A stretch of 64,000 nt of DNA. Source: Apoda limacodes. Taxonomy: Eukaryota; Arthropoda; Insecta; Lepidoptera; Limacodidae. Location: NCBI GenBank assembly GCA_946406115.1, contig OX291554.1:14767092-14831091 (forward strand), in the 5' to 3' direction. The notes under the pieces are model-generated. The model saw only the letters and a program-made list of their open reading frames with translations. It was not told the origin of the DNA and searched no databases. Below are positions 53,641-64,000 of this stretch, in pieces (position 1 is the stretch's first letter; each line of letters opens with the position of its first letter). A program made the translations under genes and the position numbers.

Positions 53641-54289
53641 AGCTTTATAGACACGTAAATACTTATATTAGCGTTAATATGTTGTAAAAAGTTGATATTT
53701 AATGGAATGAATCAATGGACGCTATTAAGAAGCTGCTATTAGTGCAGTAAAGCTTGCTTTATGAGCAAGTGTGTTAATAATAAATCCTTTTTTTTTTTTA
53801 TTAAAGAATTAAGTGTAATTTTAAATTATGAGCATAGATGAAATATGCATATACAACATCCACCCTTTAAAATTGCTATCAATTCCTTCTTGAAAAACCC
53901 CATAGTCTCCTAATAAAATAAATAGATAAAAATAAAAACAAAAACGATAAATAGACTTTATAAAGAAATAGATTTCTATTTTATTAATAGTTTACTATCC
54001 GACGCCTGTGTTATCGCAAGGACGCTAAAAATAATCTTGGATATGAAGTGATTGGAGTGGCACACTGATCCTACCAATTTCGAGATATGATTGAACAAAT
54101 TAGTCAAAAAATCCGAAAATCATTTTTGTGCGGAAATGTTTAAAGTTTCCCTTAACTAATGGTATTTTATACCTTCAATGAACAGACATAGTTATTTTAC
54201 AGTATAACAGTATAGATGGATGACTCATATTTTTTAAAATAATGTAAAAGATTTGTTTTTATCAGCTTTAATGTCCCAATTAATTGTCC
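53641..54289. other. AT-rich sequence, nothing identified
   Basis: No feature recognised. Confidence 0.4.
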
Positions 54290-54480
54290 ATCAAAGGTAT
54301 AATTACGGCCGGTCTAGATTCTCGCCACGGAGTCGCGTAACTGCCGGATGCTTGTCGAAGCGCCACCTAACATATCAATTAGGCCAACTGTGGTCCATCA
54401 TCAATCATCTGGCCCACCTCAATCTGGGGTCAATACCTTTTTCGTTCAGACTAACCGCATCTAGATAACGCATAGCTGAA
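54290..54480. promoter_or_regulatory. GC-richer island, candidate conserved element
   Basis: The segment ttacggccggtctagattct through accgcatctagataacgcat is balanced in composition inside very AT-rich DNA. It contains tcatcaatcatctgg and atatcaattaggcc, which resemble Hox/Exd-type and homeodomain sites. No repeat signature was recognised. The role is inferred from texture. Confidence 0.25.
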
Positions 54481-54898
54481 TTAAAAAAATGGTACAGTCT
54501 ACAGAATAAATTGTGTTATTCTTTTTGTTTATATTGTATCATAACTTTTTCTGTTATATTATATTTAGTAACACCTGTTATTTTTTTTATTTATATTAAT
54601 TTGTTCATAAAATATTTCTTAAAAATTAAGCTATTTGACCATGAATAATAATGTTTTTTACAAAAAAATATGTCGTGCTCTATTTGACCTACTCAATCGT
54701 TTAAGTTAAAAACACCTAAATGATATTCGAATCTACATTTTAGAAGCGAGATACGTATATCAACACGTATACAATTATTATTTTTTTAGTTCCTCAAATA
54801 AAATTCCCATTTATAAAGATTTAACGATAAAACCAGATCGGTATGAGTGTCATCGTCAAAGTTAGTATTCTAGTATTCGTTTTGTTGATGCGTAAATG

Positions 54899-54929
<31 letters not shown>

Positions 54930-55214
54930 GGTAATGCTGGTTTAACTCACGCTGAGTCCATAATTTTTAAATATTTGATTTATTTGTCCGGCTTCATCGC
55001 GCTCTAAAATTATTTCATTTTTTTTTTATTCCATACTTGTTCTTAAGAATAATATTGCCTATGTTACAAAAAAGTTGATGGTATTTTATGTACCTGATAC
55101 CAAGGAATGTCGTCACTTATTGGTCTCATAAGTATATTTAGGAAACACAGGCATGTGCGTGTTGGACACGGAATAGATCGAGGTTTTGGGTTGGACCTTA
55201 AAAAATTATATATT
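54481..55214. other. AT-rich sequence with (AT)n microsatellite
   Basis: A pure AT dinucleotide run occupies about 54901-54929. The rest has no recognisable feature. Confidence 0.6.
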
Positions 55215-55575
55215 TAATCCATACTAATAAAGTTTGTCTGTCAGTTCTTATATATCTTGAAAAAAAAATCCGCAGTTGTAGTTATTACAACAGAATTCAA
55301 CGTGGATGAACTATGTCTAGATCTATAGCAGCCTAACTAAAATTAAGGTTTAGTCTTAGGAATCCCACGCTAAATACAATTTTAGTGCGGGCGGAGTCGC
55401 TTTCAATATGTGAAATCAAGGATTGCCTTAAGAATACAACGCTGAAAAAAGAAATTTAGCGCCGGTGGAGCCGCTGTCATTATGTAAAAACAAGGATTGC
55501 CTTAAGAATCCCACCCTGAAAAACCGAAATTTAGCGCCGGCTGAACCGCTGACAATATGTACATACAGGGTTTGC
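55215..55575. repeat. Helitron-like remnant containing a 72-74 bp minisatellite (3 copies)
   Basis: The start atccatactaataaagtttg, then tctgtcagt, resembles the 5' end of lepidopteran Helitron-like repeats. Three tandem units follow, marked by cttagg/cttaag at 55355, 55427 and 55501. Each contains aatcccac-like sequence, aatttagcgccgg(t/c)(g)gagccgct and caatatgtaaaa. Subterminal minisatellites of this kind are common in such elements. Confidence 0.65.
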
Positions 55576-57139
55576 TTTGGTATTTCATCAGGTATAACTA
55601 GTAGTACAAATGTTTATTCTCATATGATGATTATGTTTTTACAAGAAATAATACTTTTATTAATATTATAAAGAATTCTTTTTGACATCAACATCAAATT
55701 CCCACGAGAACTTTTATAAAACATCAGAAAGGGCACAGCAAGTTAAAAAAATATGAATTCAATCAATTAACTGAACAAAAAGGGTAAAGCAGTTAATAAA
55801 AAAAAAAGGCGAAAGTTAGCAAATAACGGTTTAGACGGTCGAGCCACAGAACCCCCGTGTTCATTTTCCTTCTATTGCTTGCACGGACAATTTTACGGAT
55901 AAATTTGGAACTGAATTTTATAAGCCCTAACAAATTGGTCACATTTTTTTTCTATCCAAATTGATACTTTGCTACAAATATGGCTTGACGAATTGTTTAA
56001 ATCTTCACAGGTCCGAGTAGGCCGTAGCGTTTCATATCAGCTGTAAATGAAGGTAATAGGTAACTGTAATGTCGTGCCGTGATAAAAAGAAACAAGAATC
56101 TATATTGATACCTCTTGAGATACATCACGCGGAACCGCTTATATATTTTTTTTCTTAGTATAAACATTACTGTATTAATAATGAAGGTCTAGGGCTAAGT
56201 TTATGAAATTTTTGGGACATTACCGATACATAGCTGCACTAATTTATTTATGGGGGACATCTTCTTTTCCCCAAACCACTTTAGTCCTGCATAACAGGTG
56301 GTGAGCCTTGTGTTGGTGGTGGTGTTATATGTTCCACATGTCGAATATGCCATAAAGTGAATGTCCAAAAGGCTGTCTCCCACAATATGCTGTGGGTGCG
56401 TATTAAGCTACTGGATACTCCCTCCTGTAAATTTAAGCCATAATGTTTTACATATTCATTTCCTTCTTGATGCGACGTACATAGAGCTCTGAATTTAAAA
56501 CACTACTTTAATGTAAACGACTATGTACTGTCCATTTTTTGGTGTTTTTGTGTTTTGTTCCATTCATGCTGCCCTAATTTATTTTATTGTATCTCACTTT
56601 GAGTACATCTTTTTGCAAATTAGAGCGGTAGAGATCTTAGTTTAAAACATTACTGCATTATATGGTAATGGATGTCTACCACTATTTCCTTGCAATATTC
56701 GGAATTTTAGCGAGTTTTTCAATACAGCCAATATGCTGCATTTATTCACTTTCTTCTACACAATTTGACTACGTGTCAAATTCAACTCGACGATAGGGTG
56801 AACATTTAATTTTGATTGATTAAATTTGTTGTGAAGTATCTACTGAGGTATATGACAATTTTAAAGACCCAGTTCCAGACCCAATTTTTAAGACTTGCTA
56901 TGTCAGTCAGTAAGTCACTATAAAGAATCTCCAAGAATTTACCGATTAAACTTGTAAATAAATTAATAAATTAAGATACATTTTGTATCATCTACACGAC
57001 CAACAGGGTACTAAAATAATTTATGAAATGTGTAAAATAACTATAAGCCACAAATAGACTTCAGCTTACTGCACTTTATAATGGAATTAATTTATGGAGG
57101 TGATGCGCCAGCAACTAGTCTTGCAGAACTCCAGTTTGA
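55576..57139. other. AT-rich sequence, nothing identified
   Basis: No gene or repeat family recognised over about 1.5 kb. Frames present (for example 56201-56383 minus) look random. Confidence 0.4.
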
Positions 57140-57265
57140 ATTTATATAACAAGTCAATGGCGGCTTGCGACTGGAACCGAGTTGTCCAATACGCACCGTG
57201 CCGCCGCCGCCGCTGCCGTGAATGCGACAACTTATTGTTTTATCGTTAACGGCACATTTACTACT
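57140..57265. promoter_or_regulatory. GC-rich island with (GCC)n
   Basis: The segment gcggcttgcgactggaaccg through cgtgccgccgccgccgctgc and gtgaatgcgacaacttattg is GC-rich in an AT-rich setting, then passes to tttatcgttaacggcac. No repeat signature was recognised. A regulatory role is inferred from composition only. Confidence 0.25.
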
Positions 57266-57484
57266 TGGGAACCTTCTTAATGCTGAGCAGAAATGACTTG
57301 CCAGCCTTTTGTTTTCATTTATTCACAAGTGATAGTATATAATTCTGTACGTGACGACGCATCGCTCCTTAGGTTATGTAAGAGACGTGAGATAAAATGT
57401 TTTATTGTGATTTATTTTGTGTTCTTCTTACGGTACCTTGTGATTAGGATACTATATTTCTTGCATCGGCCGTTTTGCGTCCCC

Positions 57485-57560
57485 ACTGAAGGGGAATTGG
57501 CCTTTCCTTTAAGAAAAGAGGCTTAGGCTAACTCCAATATGCTAGCACGTGGCAGTTTAT
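57485..57560 (-). repeat. LINE 3'-end fragment, minus strand
   Basis: The text ttggcctttcctttaagaaa, then agaggcttaggctaactcca and atatgctagcacgtggcag, is the reverse complement of the 'ggcctaagcctcct' LINE end found at 7965, 28745 and 32400. Confidence 0.6.
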
Positions 57561-58635
57561 CGGAAATTGTTGTGAATTAAGTCAGTATAACCACTCGACT
57601 GTGCTGATGGCTTGGCATGCCATCTGAAGCACGGATGAACCGTCGACGGCTGTACGCGCCCTCAGAAGCATCGAAGAATAAGATGAACCCTTGGCAAGTT
57701 TTTACATTGTCTAGAAATTAAGTTTTATTTATTTTTGGTTGAGAATCTAAATAAATGGGCGGCACATCTCTCAACTAAACGTCTAAGTTTCATTCTCAAA
57801 AGAACGACAAAAGCACTTGCGAGAGGGATGATACTATTTATTATATAATTTGAATAAAAGTTTTTCCTTTACTTAATAGTACATTATGTTACAAGTCAGA
57901 TAGGCTGCTCATTACAGACGATGTTGTGGCTTGCAGTCTGAGCCAAAGGCGATGACATAATTCAGCCGAGTGTGTGTGTGTGTATTGAGCAGAGCTCACG
58001 AATGTCACACGGCTGTGTTCACACTTGAAGGACAAAAAATACTTCTATGAGTTTTAAAAAGTTGATATTTAATGCGATCTAATAGTTTAGATATGTTTTT
58101 TAACAAACCCGTTGGATTTATTTTTCCAAAAAATACGAAGTTAATAGAGTTCATAGGTATAATTTGTTCTTACTAAAAATGCAAAAAAAAACTGTAAAGC
58201 ATAAAGGCTGTATAAGCAAGTGTGTTGAAAAAATATAAAATGAATAGACAATCCAATCCATGTCCGTATTAGTCCCGCTCAGCTATCGAGGATGTCATTT
58301 GAGAATGCAATTGAATTTGACCGAAGAAATATGCTAACTGGTTCTGCAACGAAATAAAACTTTTAGTTAAGATCTATAGGAAAATTATTGAACTATTCAT
58401 AAGAGCTCATTACGAATGAAGGTCCAATTTATCTGGCGGCAAGTGAGCATGATAATCTCGCCATTGTTCCAGCACCGCTGTTGCTAGATCATAAGTCCCT
58501 TTAAGGCTTTTACTATGAGCTTGCAAGAGTCATTTTCTTGCCACTAACACTAACAGCATGAAATACTAAGCGCCCTCTCTTGTAAATAAAATAGAGATTA
58601 CGTATTGTAAGTTCAAACCGTGCATATATACCTGG
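57561..58635. other. No gene identified
   Basis: A balanced patch at 57590-57700 (gatggcttggcatgccatct contains the palindrome gatggcttggcatgccatc, imperfect) is the only notable point. A short TG run occurs at 57970-57983. No genes. Confidence 0.4.
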
Positions 58636-58905
58636 GGCTCCCTCGCAACCTAGTTGGTAGTGTGGCCAGCTGCTGTGCAGAGGGTGTGAGTTCGATTCCC
58701 GCACTGTACAAACATTTATGTTATAATATAAACACTTGTGTTTTGTCTTGAGATTGGGTGTATTTATGTATGATATGTATGTATTTACAAAAAAAAAAAG
58801 TAATATTTATGTATTTGTATCCGTTGTCTGGTACCCATAACACAAGCTTTGCTTGGCCAGACGACGATGTGTGTTATGACCAAAAATTTTTATTAATATT
58901 TAGGT
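58636..58905 (+). repeat. tRNA-derived SINE, variant head
   Basis: The head ggctccctcgcaacctagtt, then ggtagtgtggcc, differs from the 30640 type, but the B-box gagttcgattcccgc (58689-58703), the body acaaacatttatgttataat, gttttgtcttgagattgggtg, gtatccgttgtctggtaccc and cacaagctttgcttggccag are shared. It therefore joins a different tRNA-like head to the same body, as also seen at 8561. Confidence 0.85.
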
Positions 58906-59514
58906 AAAAAAAATACGTAAATCCATTTTCGTTATTCGTTAACAGGATTCTGATCTTAAAACCAATAAAACAATGATTTAGGCTAAAATATGGTAACAGC
59001 GAAAACAAAGACCAATGAAAAAAGAGATTTAGGTACTGTAGAGGTAACGACATCTCGTTAGGTTAAGAGGAAGTAGAAATGCTATCGAACGTCTTATCGC
59101 AGTAAATACTTCATCGTGATATTACGGAGCTGTAAGAGACGGTGTCAGATAGTTTTGCTTAAAAATGATGACATTTAAGTGTTCAATAAAGACCTGGAAA
59201 GTCTCGTCAATTTGTAGGATCGATTAGATTAGACCAACAAATGTAACGCATGAGCAAACCTATAATGGTCCAGAGAAGGATGCCCCTGGGAATCGATGAA
59301 ATTGAAAGCTAGGTGTTTCTTTCTTAACTTCTTTATAATAAAAGCAGCACTACGCCCCCGCTCGCTGCAGAACCTAACTAAATTTTTTTTAGTGGCCATT
59401 CTTACTTGAGCCTAAATCAAAGTTATCTAAATTTTGAAGTCAGCTGTTTACAAAAAAAGCCAAGTAAAAAAATAGGGTTTAGAAACCTAATGGATATTTT
59501 TAACTGACTGTACA
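58906..59514. other. No gene identified
   Basis: Nothing recognisable apart from AT-rich sequence and a balanced patch at 59335-59365. Confidence 0.4.
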
Positions 59515-59600
59515 GTAAACTACTACTACTACTACTTTGTATCAACCAAAGCTTAAACTGAGTAAGAGACCTTTTTGGCACTCAATCACCAATGTATTCT

Positions 59601-59631
<31 letters not shown>

Positions 59632-59691
59632 GTTATATGTAATTGTTTGAGTGTCAAATAAATGTTTTTCTTTCTTTCTTTCTTTCTTTCA
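59515..59691 (+). repeat. LINE 3' end with (TA)n and (CTTT)n microsatellites
   Basis: A run of tac/act triplets (59520-59537), a TA run (59600-59628) and the end gagtgtcaaataaatgtttt, then tctttctttctttctttctt, form the 3' part of a retroelement. The tail repeat (about 59665-59690) follows an AATAAA signal. No coding part remains. Confidence 0.6.
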
Positions 59692-59799
59692 ATAGGATAT
59701 TACTCTACTTAAAAATTATTAAAAAAAACTTAATTTAATTAACCAATACATAATCCTAAAAAAGATTTAAAATAAGAAGGAAAACTAAAATAGAAATTT

Positions 59800-60150
59800 T
59801 ATCGAACTATCTCAGCAGGATGTAAACAGAACCGTGATTGTAGACGCAATGTAACGCGTTGATTGGTGAAACCTAGTTGAGATCTCATTTCTAGGGCGGT
59901 TAAGTACGTCTGGCTAACGACTCGAACGCGTCCTTGCGACGCGTCCTTGTCGCCCGACCAAAGAACCCTCAAAGCAACCATCTCTTTCATACACACGAGC
60001 AAATATATTTCTAAGCCGCCCGCGCGAGATCCGCCGACGATAAATCGCTCTCGACGACAGCCCTTGCATTTCTGCATCACGGGCGGGACGAGTTTTACTC
60101 ACGCTCGTTTCATTTTTATTTACAACTGAATGGAAGTTCTCCTGCGTTGG
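59800..60150 (-). promoter_or_regulatory. CpG-rich island with a strong minus-strand splice donor
   Basis: About 350 bases are GC- and CpG-rich (acgactcgaacgcgtccttg, cgacgcgtccttgtcgcccg). On the minus strand, gaaacgagcgtgagtaaaac (around 60090-60110) is a near-consensus donor (GTGAGTAA). Overlapping minus-strand frames (60080-59799, 93 codons; 60153-59914, 79 codons) resemble no family, and the longer-running frame passes through the donor. A 5' untranslated exon with promoter, or a conserved enhancer, are the likely alternatives. Direct duplication of (a)cgcgtccttg at 59928 and 59939 is a local oddity. Confidence 0.3.
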
Positions 60151-60229
60151 CATATTAAGTATATTAATAACTGAACCCTTTTTTATTCATTTGTATTTTT
60201 ATTCTTGTAAACCTAGATGCTGTGTTCCA

Positions 60230-60275
60230 TTTTGTTCTTTTTTACAATTGCAGTCGAAGTTACAACAGGTAAACC
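60230..60275 (+). promoter_or_regulatory. Splice-like acceptor and donor 15 bases apart
   Basis: The pyrimidine-rich ttgttcttttttacaattgcag ends at 60253 and caacag|gtaaac has its donor at 60269, enclosing a 15-base segment. The arrangement is that of a microexon, but the donor is weaker than consensus and chance is likely. Confidence 0.15.
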
Positions 60276-60394
60276 GGATCCATTCAATTACAATGTTACA
60301 GGACGCGCACAATAAATTTTAATAGTGTTCAATATTTAAATGTGCCATATAGGCGATATACTTATTTACAATTTGCTATCTGATGAATATTTAG

Positions 60395-60610
60395 TAGTTA
60401 GAGTTTGGTTGCGAGAGCGGGAATCGGGCGGCGCGACCGCAGCGTGCATGTACCCGCCTAATGAGGACGACCCTTATACAGATGGCGTCGTGTTAGAAAA
60501 TCCCTAATTGTACCTAACTATGTCGTTGATATTCGAAACGCGGAATTCTGTCTAATTAGGCGAACTGGAGGCTGCGTAATATATTGTCTACGGTTCGTGG
60601 ATGGTCACAG
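60395..60610. promoter_or_regulatory. GC-rich island with homeodomain-like cores
   Basis: The segment gcgagagcgggaatcgggcg, then gcgcgaccgcagcgtgcatg, continues through cctaatgaggacgaccctta, tccctaattgtacctaacta and tctgtctaattaggcgaact. It combines CpG-rich sequence with three ATTA/TAAT cores, one palindromic (ctaattag). No repeat signature or frame was seen. It is one of the better candidates for conserved regulatory DNA in the window. Confidence 0.35.
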
Positions 60611-60709
60611 AATGTAACTTGGGGAATGAATGCAGTTTCGTTTAATGGTTGACTAGTTTAGGTAGAGGAGTAGACAATTCATTCGTTAATTTATTTTCAA
60701 ATACACTAA

Positions 60710-61347
60710 GGTCCGGATTAATAGTCGTGGCTTAGACAAAGTAACATTCTAAGAGAGAGGATTAGGCCCGGATTCATAGTCGTGGCTTAGACAAAGTAAT
60801 ATTAAGACAGATGCTTAGTAAGCGTAATGTAATTAAATGCAAAACGAACATAACTGAGGCCCGTTATAATATCGCTTAGACAAAGTATTACTTATTGCTA
60901 AGACATAGGCTTAGCTTGAATAATAAACACTGCTTAAACACACACACGTTGCTAAGCATGCTCTTATTCTTAGTTAAGCCTGAGTAACGCATACTCGCAT
61001 ACTCAGGACAGTCTAAGCACTTAATGTGTTAATAATAATAAAACATGTATTTAAATGCTCAAATATCCATGAACTATTTTTTCCTAGCTGCTCTTTATGG
61101 CTTTGGATGCACGCATACAGGCTACAATCCATACAGCCTTGTCGATAAACAAAATCACTGTTTTTTAGCTTTAACCGAAAGCTATTTATGTTAACCACCG
61201 AAATCAATGACCATAAATGGCTTTCTGTTTTTCAAAATCCGGTAAATATGACTAATAGCAATAGTGAGGATTGTATAGAATTTTCCCAGTAAGACTTTCA
61301 GAAGTATTACTTAGGACATTACTTAGCAACGACTATTAATCCGGGCC
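60710..61347. mobile_element. PIF/Harbinger-like element, 638 bp, TAA-flanked
   Basis: The left end ggtccggattaatagtcgtg, then gcttagac, is matched by the reverse complement of the right end (ggcccggattaatagtcgtt, then gctaag). TAA lies directly outside both ends (60707-60709 and 61348-61350), a 3-bp target duplication, and GG is the usual first pair of PIF/Harbinger termini. A second copy of the left terminus (ggcccggattcatagtcgtg) starts at 60765, preceded by TTA. The interior carries many gcttag/ctaagc words on both strands. No transposase is encoded; the 64-codon minus-strand frame is incidental. Confidence 0.8.
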
Positions 61348-61392
61348 TAAGTCTTCACTCGAATTATTTATTTTTTAAGGTCATTTTAGTTG

Positions 61393-61923
61393 TTGTATTT
61401 GTACTATAGGTATGAATACATTTTGTTTTACCTACGTTTTAACCGACTTGCATTGATCGTGGTCACTCTGACATTTTAATAATAAATCTTTTTAATAATT
61501 TTTAATTATCCGCTATTACGCATATGAATTTTATTTAATGTTTTTGTTACTGGCAAATTTCATATAAGACAGTCATAAAGTCAAAAGTGAGCAAACAATT
61601 CTGGATAAGATTAGACATATACAATGCTGACTATAGCCTAAAAAATGCGTGTATTATATATATTGTATTTGTACTATAGGTATGAATACATTTTGTTTTA
61701 CCTACGTTTTAACCGACTTGCATTGATCGTGGTCACTCTGACATTTTAATAATAAATCTTTTTAATAATTTTTAATTATCCGCTATTACGCATATGAATT
61801 TTATTTAATGTTTTTGTTACTGGCAAATTTCATATAAGACAGTCATAAAGTCAAAAGTGAGCAAACAATTCTGGATAAGATTAGACATATACAATGCTGA
61901 CTATAGCCTAAAAAATGCGTGTA
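61393..61923. repeat. Perfect direct duplication, two copies of 261 bp
   Basis: Positions 61393-61653 and 61663-61923 appear identical base for base when read side by side, separated by nine bases (ttatatata). The offset is 270 bases throughout. The lack of differences indicates a very recent event or an assembly artefact. Each copy includes ttttaaccgacttgcattga, then tcgtggtcactctgac, with no coding frame. Confidence 0.95.
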
Positions 61924-63691
61924 ACGATTATAAGAAAAACAATAACCTACAAAAACTATGTAATGTTTTTACATGTATTTAATCTGGCGTCATGCTAACT
62001 TTGTCTAGTACCTTAACTTAATATTTTATTACGAATTATGTCTCGTATCTTGTCATTAATGCCATATGAGAAACATCGTAAATCTAGAGTTATGTTAATA
62101 TCGCATCAATAAAGAAAATATTATCCTGCATAATATTGCAGTATCCTCTTTATTTCAAGCTCATTTACTGTTCAGGTCCGCATTAAGAGACGATAGAAAA
62201 ATCATGAATTTTTTATGAGAGCCTTAACGGATGGCCAAAGGGTTTTGTAGGTTAGTCGGTGAGGTGGCCACGCAGCCGGCTCTGTAATGCTTCTATTTAC
62301 GGCAGACGCCTTGCATTCCCCTGCAGCTGATTATGTGTGCTACACTGAATACCTAATTAAATAGTTTTGAAATTATCCTTCTATTTTCTGGATTTTATTT
62401 GAATAAATACTTACCTACAGACAGTAAATTCAATGTACATTAGTTAGGTTTTAAATTTGAATATCAGTTCACAATAATAAACAAAAATTTTTCATATTGG
62501 TAACTATCAATTCAATACCATAGTTGTTTAAAAATATGTATCGAACTACGTAAAGTATGGTAATTCCATATTTTATTTTGTTGATATTATACTTTTAGTA
62601 ATCAGCGCAAAAAACAACATTTGCAATCAATTGGATAAAAGTTTCACGTCTCATATATTTTGATTGCAACAATCGATGTGAATAAAACAAAAAATCTTGT
62701 GCAAATGTTACAATAAAATAAGCCTAATCAATCCATTCAATTTTCATTCGGATTAGTTAAACCCTTTTACATGGTGTGCGCATAAACAAAGTGACAAAAA
62801 ATCCAAAACTTATTTTAGTAGTCTTTCTCTGATACTTGTAGTCTTTCAAAAAAAAAAATTGCCACTTCCACTGTTTCATTATACGTTCAGACGGCTCATC
62901 TAATTTTGTTAAATAGACATCGCACGTCAGAAGTGCAAGTAAGTGTCATTTTAAATTTACGTATAAACAGACACTATACAAATTTCAGTAAACAAATTGT
63001 ATATAAAAACACTAATTTTACTCATCAATTAACACTTGACCTTGTCACCTGCAGTGTCTACTTAACAACGTATAAATCAGCCATAAATTAAAGTGACTGC
63101 ACGCTAGCTAACTGTTCGGGTGCATTGATTGAGTATGACAGGTAGGTTGATATCGGCGCGGCGGCATCACAACCCTTGTTTTGCTCTTGCGTGGTGACTG
63201 ACATACAATTCATCTATAAAATGTATTCCACGTGTTCTTAAGTACTACATTCTTTATTTTATAGAAATATAGTTGAGGTAAAATATGATGATAAAGTAAT
63301 TCCATAAGATATATGGGGTATCGTCTAACTTTGTATGCAAAGACGCGAACAAACAGTTCCCTGATAAATTACTCGAAAGCAGAACTAATTTTACTATCAA
63401 GAATACAGATAAATACAGAACTTAGAAAGTTGAGTTCCGAGAATGACTCTTCGCTGTTTATTTTTGTCTTAGGCGCATCTGCACATCGCGTTAATTGACT
63501 AATAGCAGCATAATTCTAACGCTGCAACCATGGACATTCTACGCAGATAGGTACATCCGCAAGCACATAAACTTGAAATTGCTGTATCGACTGTTGTAAT
63601 AACACTATTACAATTCTTAAGTTTCGATAAATTAAATATGTATTAAGTTGTTTTAATAAACATTCTCATAGCAAAGATGCAGTAAAAACAT
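61924..63691. other. No gene identified
   Basis: AT-rich with balanced patches at 62225-62330 (gaggtggccacgcagccggc) and 63105-63175 (gttgatatcggcgcggcggc). On the minus strand, a tttactgtctgtag|gtaagtattt string (about 62409-62432) resembles a second juxtaposed splice site. No repeat family or gene was recognised. Confidence 0.35.
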
Positions 63692-63752
63692 TAACCTCGA
63701 ACCAGGACTTGAACCTGCAACAATACTTACAGTCCGACTATAAGTTTGACGG
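63692..63752 (-). repeat. tRNA-like SINE head remnant, minus strand
   Basis: On the minus strand, gtcaaacttatagtcggact, then gtaagtattg, leads to a B-box-like ggttcaagtcctgg (63704-63717). It is the head of a tRNA-derived repeat without a full cloverleaf. Confidence 0.5.
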
Positions 63753-64000
63753 CTATTTTTTATCAAATATTACATAATTAGAAACTTTTGCTATAAAAAT
63801 ATTAATGTACATTAATGATGTAGCCATATAGATATGGCATGTATTATATATATTGTCTTCGAAGACTAACTAATTCCTACCTATATATATTTAGAATGTT
63901 TTTCTTATTTTATGAAGATTTATGTATTTGTAAGATTGATTGATGTACTAGGACTATATATGTCACTAGGAGTTAGTGGTATTCATAGTACATAAATCAC
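63753..64000. other. AT-rich sequence, nothing identified
   Basis: The only structure noted is the small dyad gccatatagatatggc at 63823-63838. Confidence 0.4.

Overview
This is AT-rich eukaryotic DNA with no operons and no open reading frame that looks like a host protein. The longest frames are about 60-126 codons and are chance or repeat-borne. The dispersed repeats are of lepidopteran (butterfly or moth) type. They include tRNA-derived SINEs ending in TATTTATT-like tails, 5S-rRNA-derived SINE pieces, LINE 3' ends with the 'ggcctaagcctcct' and 'ccgcctgatggtaagcg' signatures, Helitron-like fragments, and hairpin MITEs with TTA/TAA or TA target duplications. The species cannot be named from the sequence. 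The window is most likely an intergenic region or the inside of a very long intron.

Layout. Positions 1-9 kb hold a dispersed repeat, a GC-rich island, a 57-bp tandem repeat, a perfect 38-bp palindrome (3678-3715), a 75-bp minisatellite (5045-5490), Helitron-like remnants and a SINE. Positions 9-18 kb hold a three-copy satellite-like array with CG-rich cores, a 19-bp tandem array, a retroelement-like repeat (13265-13680) and two GC-rich islands. Positions 17.7-21.2 kb form a nest of repeats bracketed by two inverted copies of one GC-rich sequence. Positions 21930-24582 are a very large foldback element with two nearly identical arms of about 1.05 kb around a spacer of about 540 bp, flanked by TAA on both sides.

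Positions 25-37 kb carry microsatellites, a foldback MITE, two adjacent SINEs, two 5S-derived SINE copies and a degenerate LINE reverse transcriptase (33850-34850). Positions 37-47 kb carry further repeats, a TE-borne (TG)n microsatellite, a second degenerate LINE (45095-45540) and a striking splice-site arrangement at 43766-43853: a polypyrimidine tract, CAG directly abutting GTAAGT, and a second GTAAGT exactly 60 bases later. Positions 47-64 kb hold MITEs, SINEs nested in LINE-derived repeats, GC-rich islands with homeodomain-like cores, a 638-bp TAA-flanked element, and a 261-bp perfect direct duplication.

No complete gene or pathway can be reconstructed. The transposable elements appear inactive, with stops, deletions and truncations. 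The two things most likely to matter to the host are the recursive-splice or microexon candidate and the GC-rich islands that may be conserved regulatory DNA. Repeat family names rest on recalled sequence signatures, since no database search was possible. Percent identities are not calculated.
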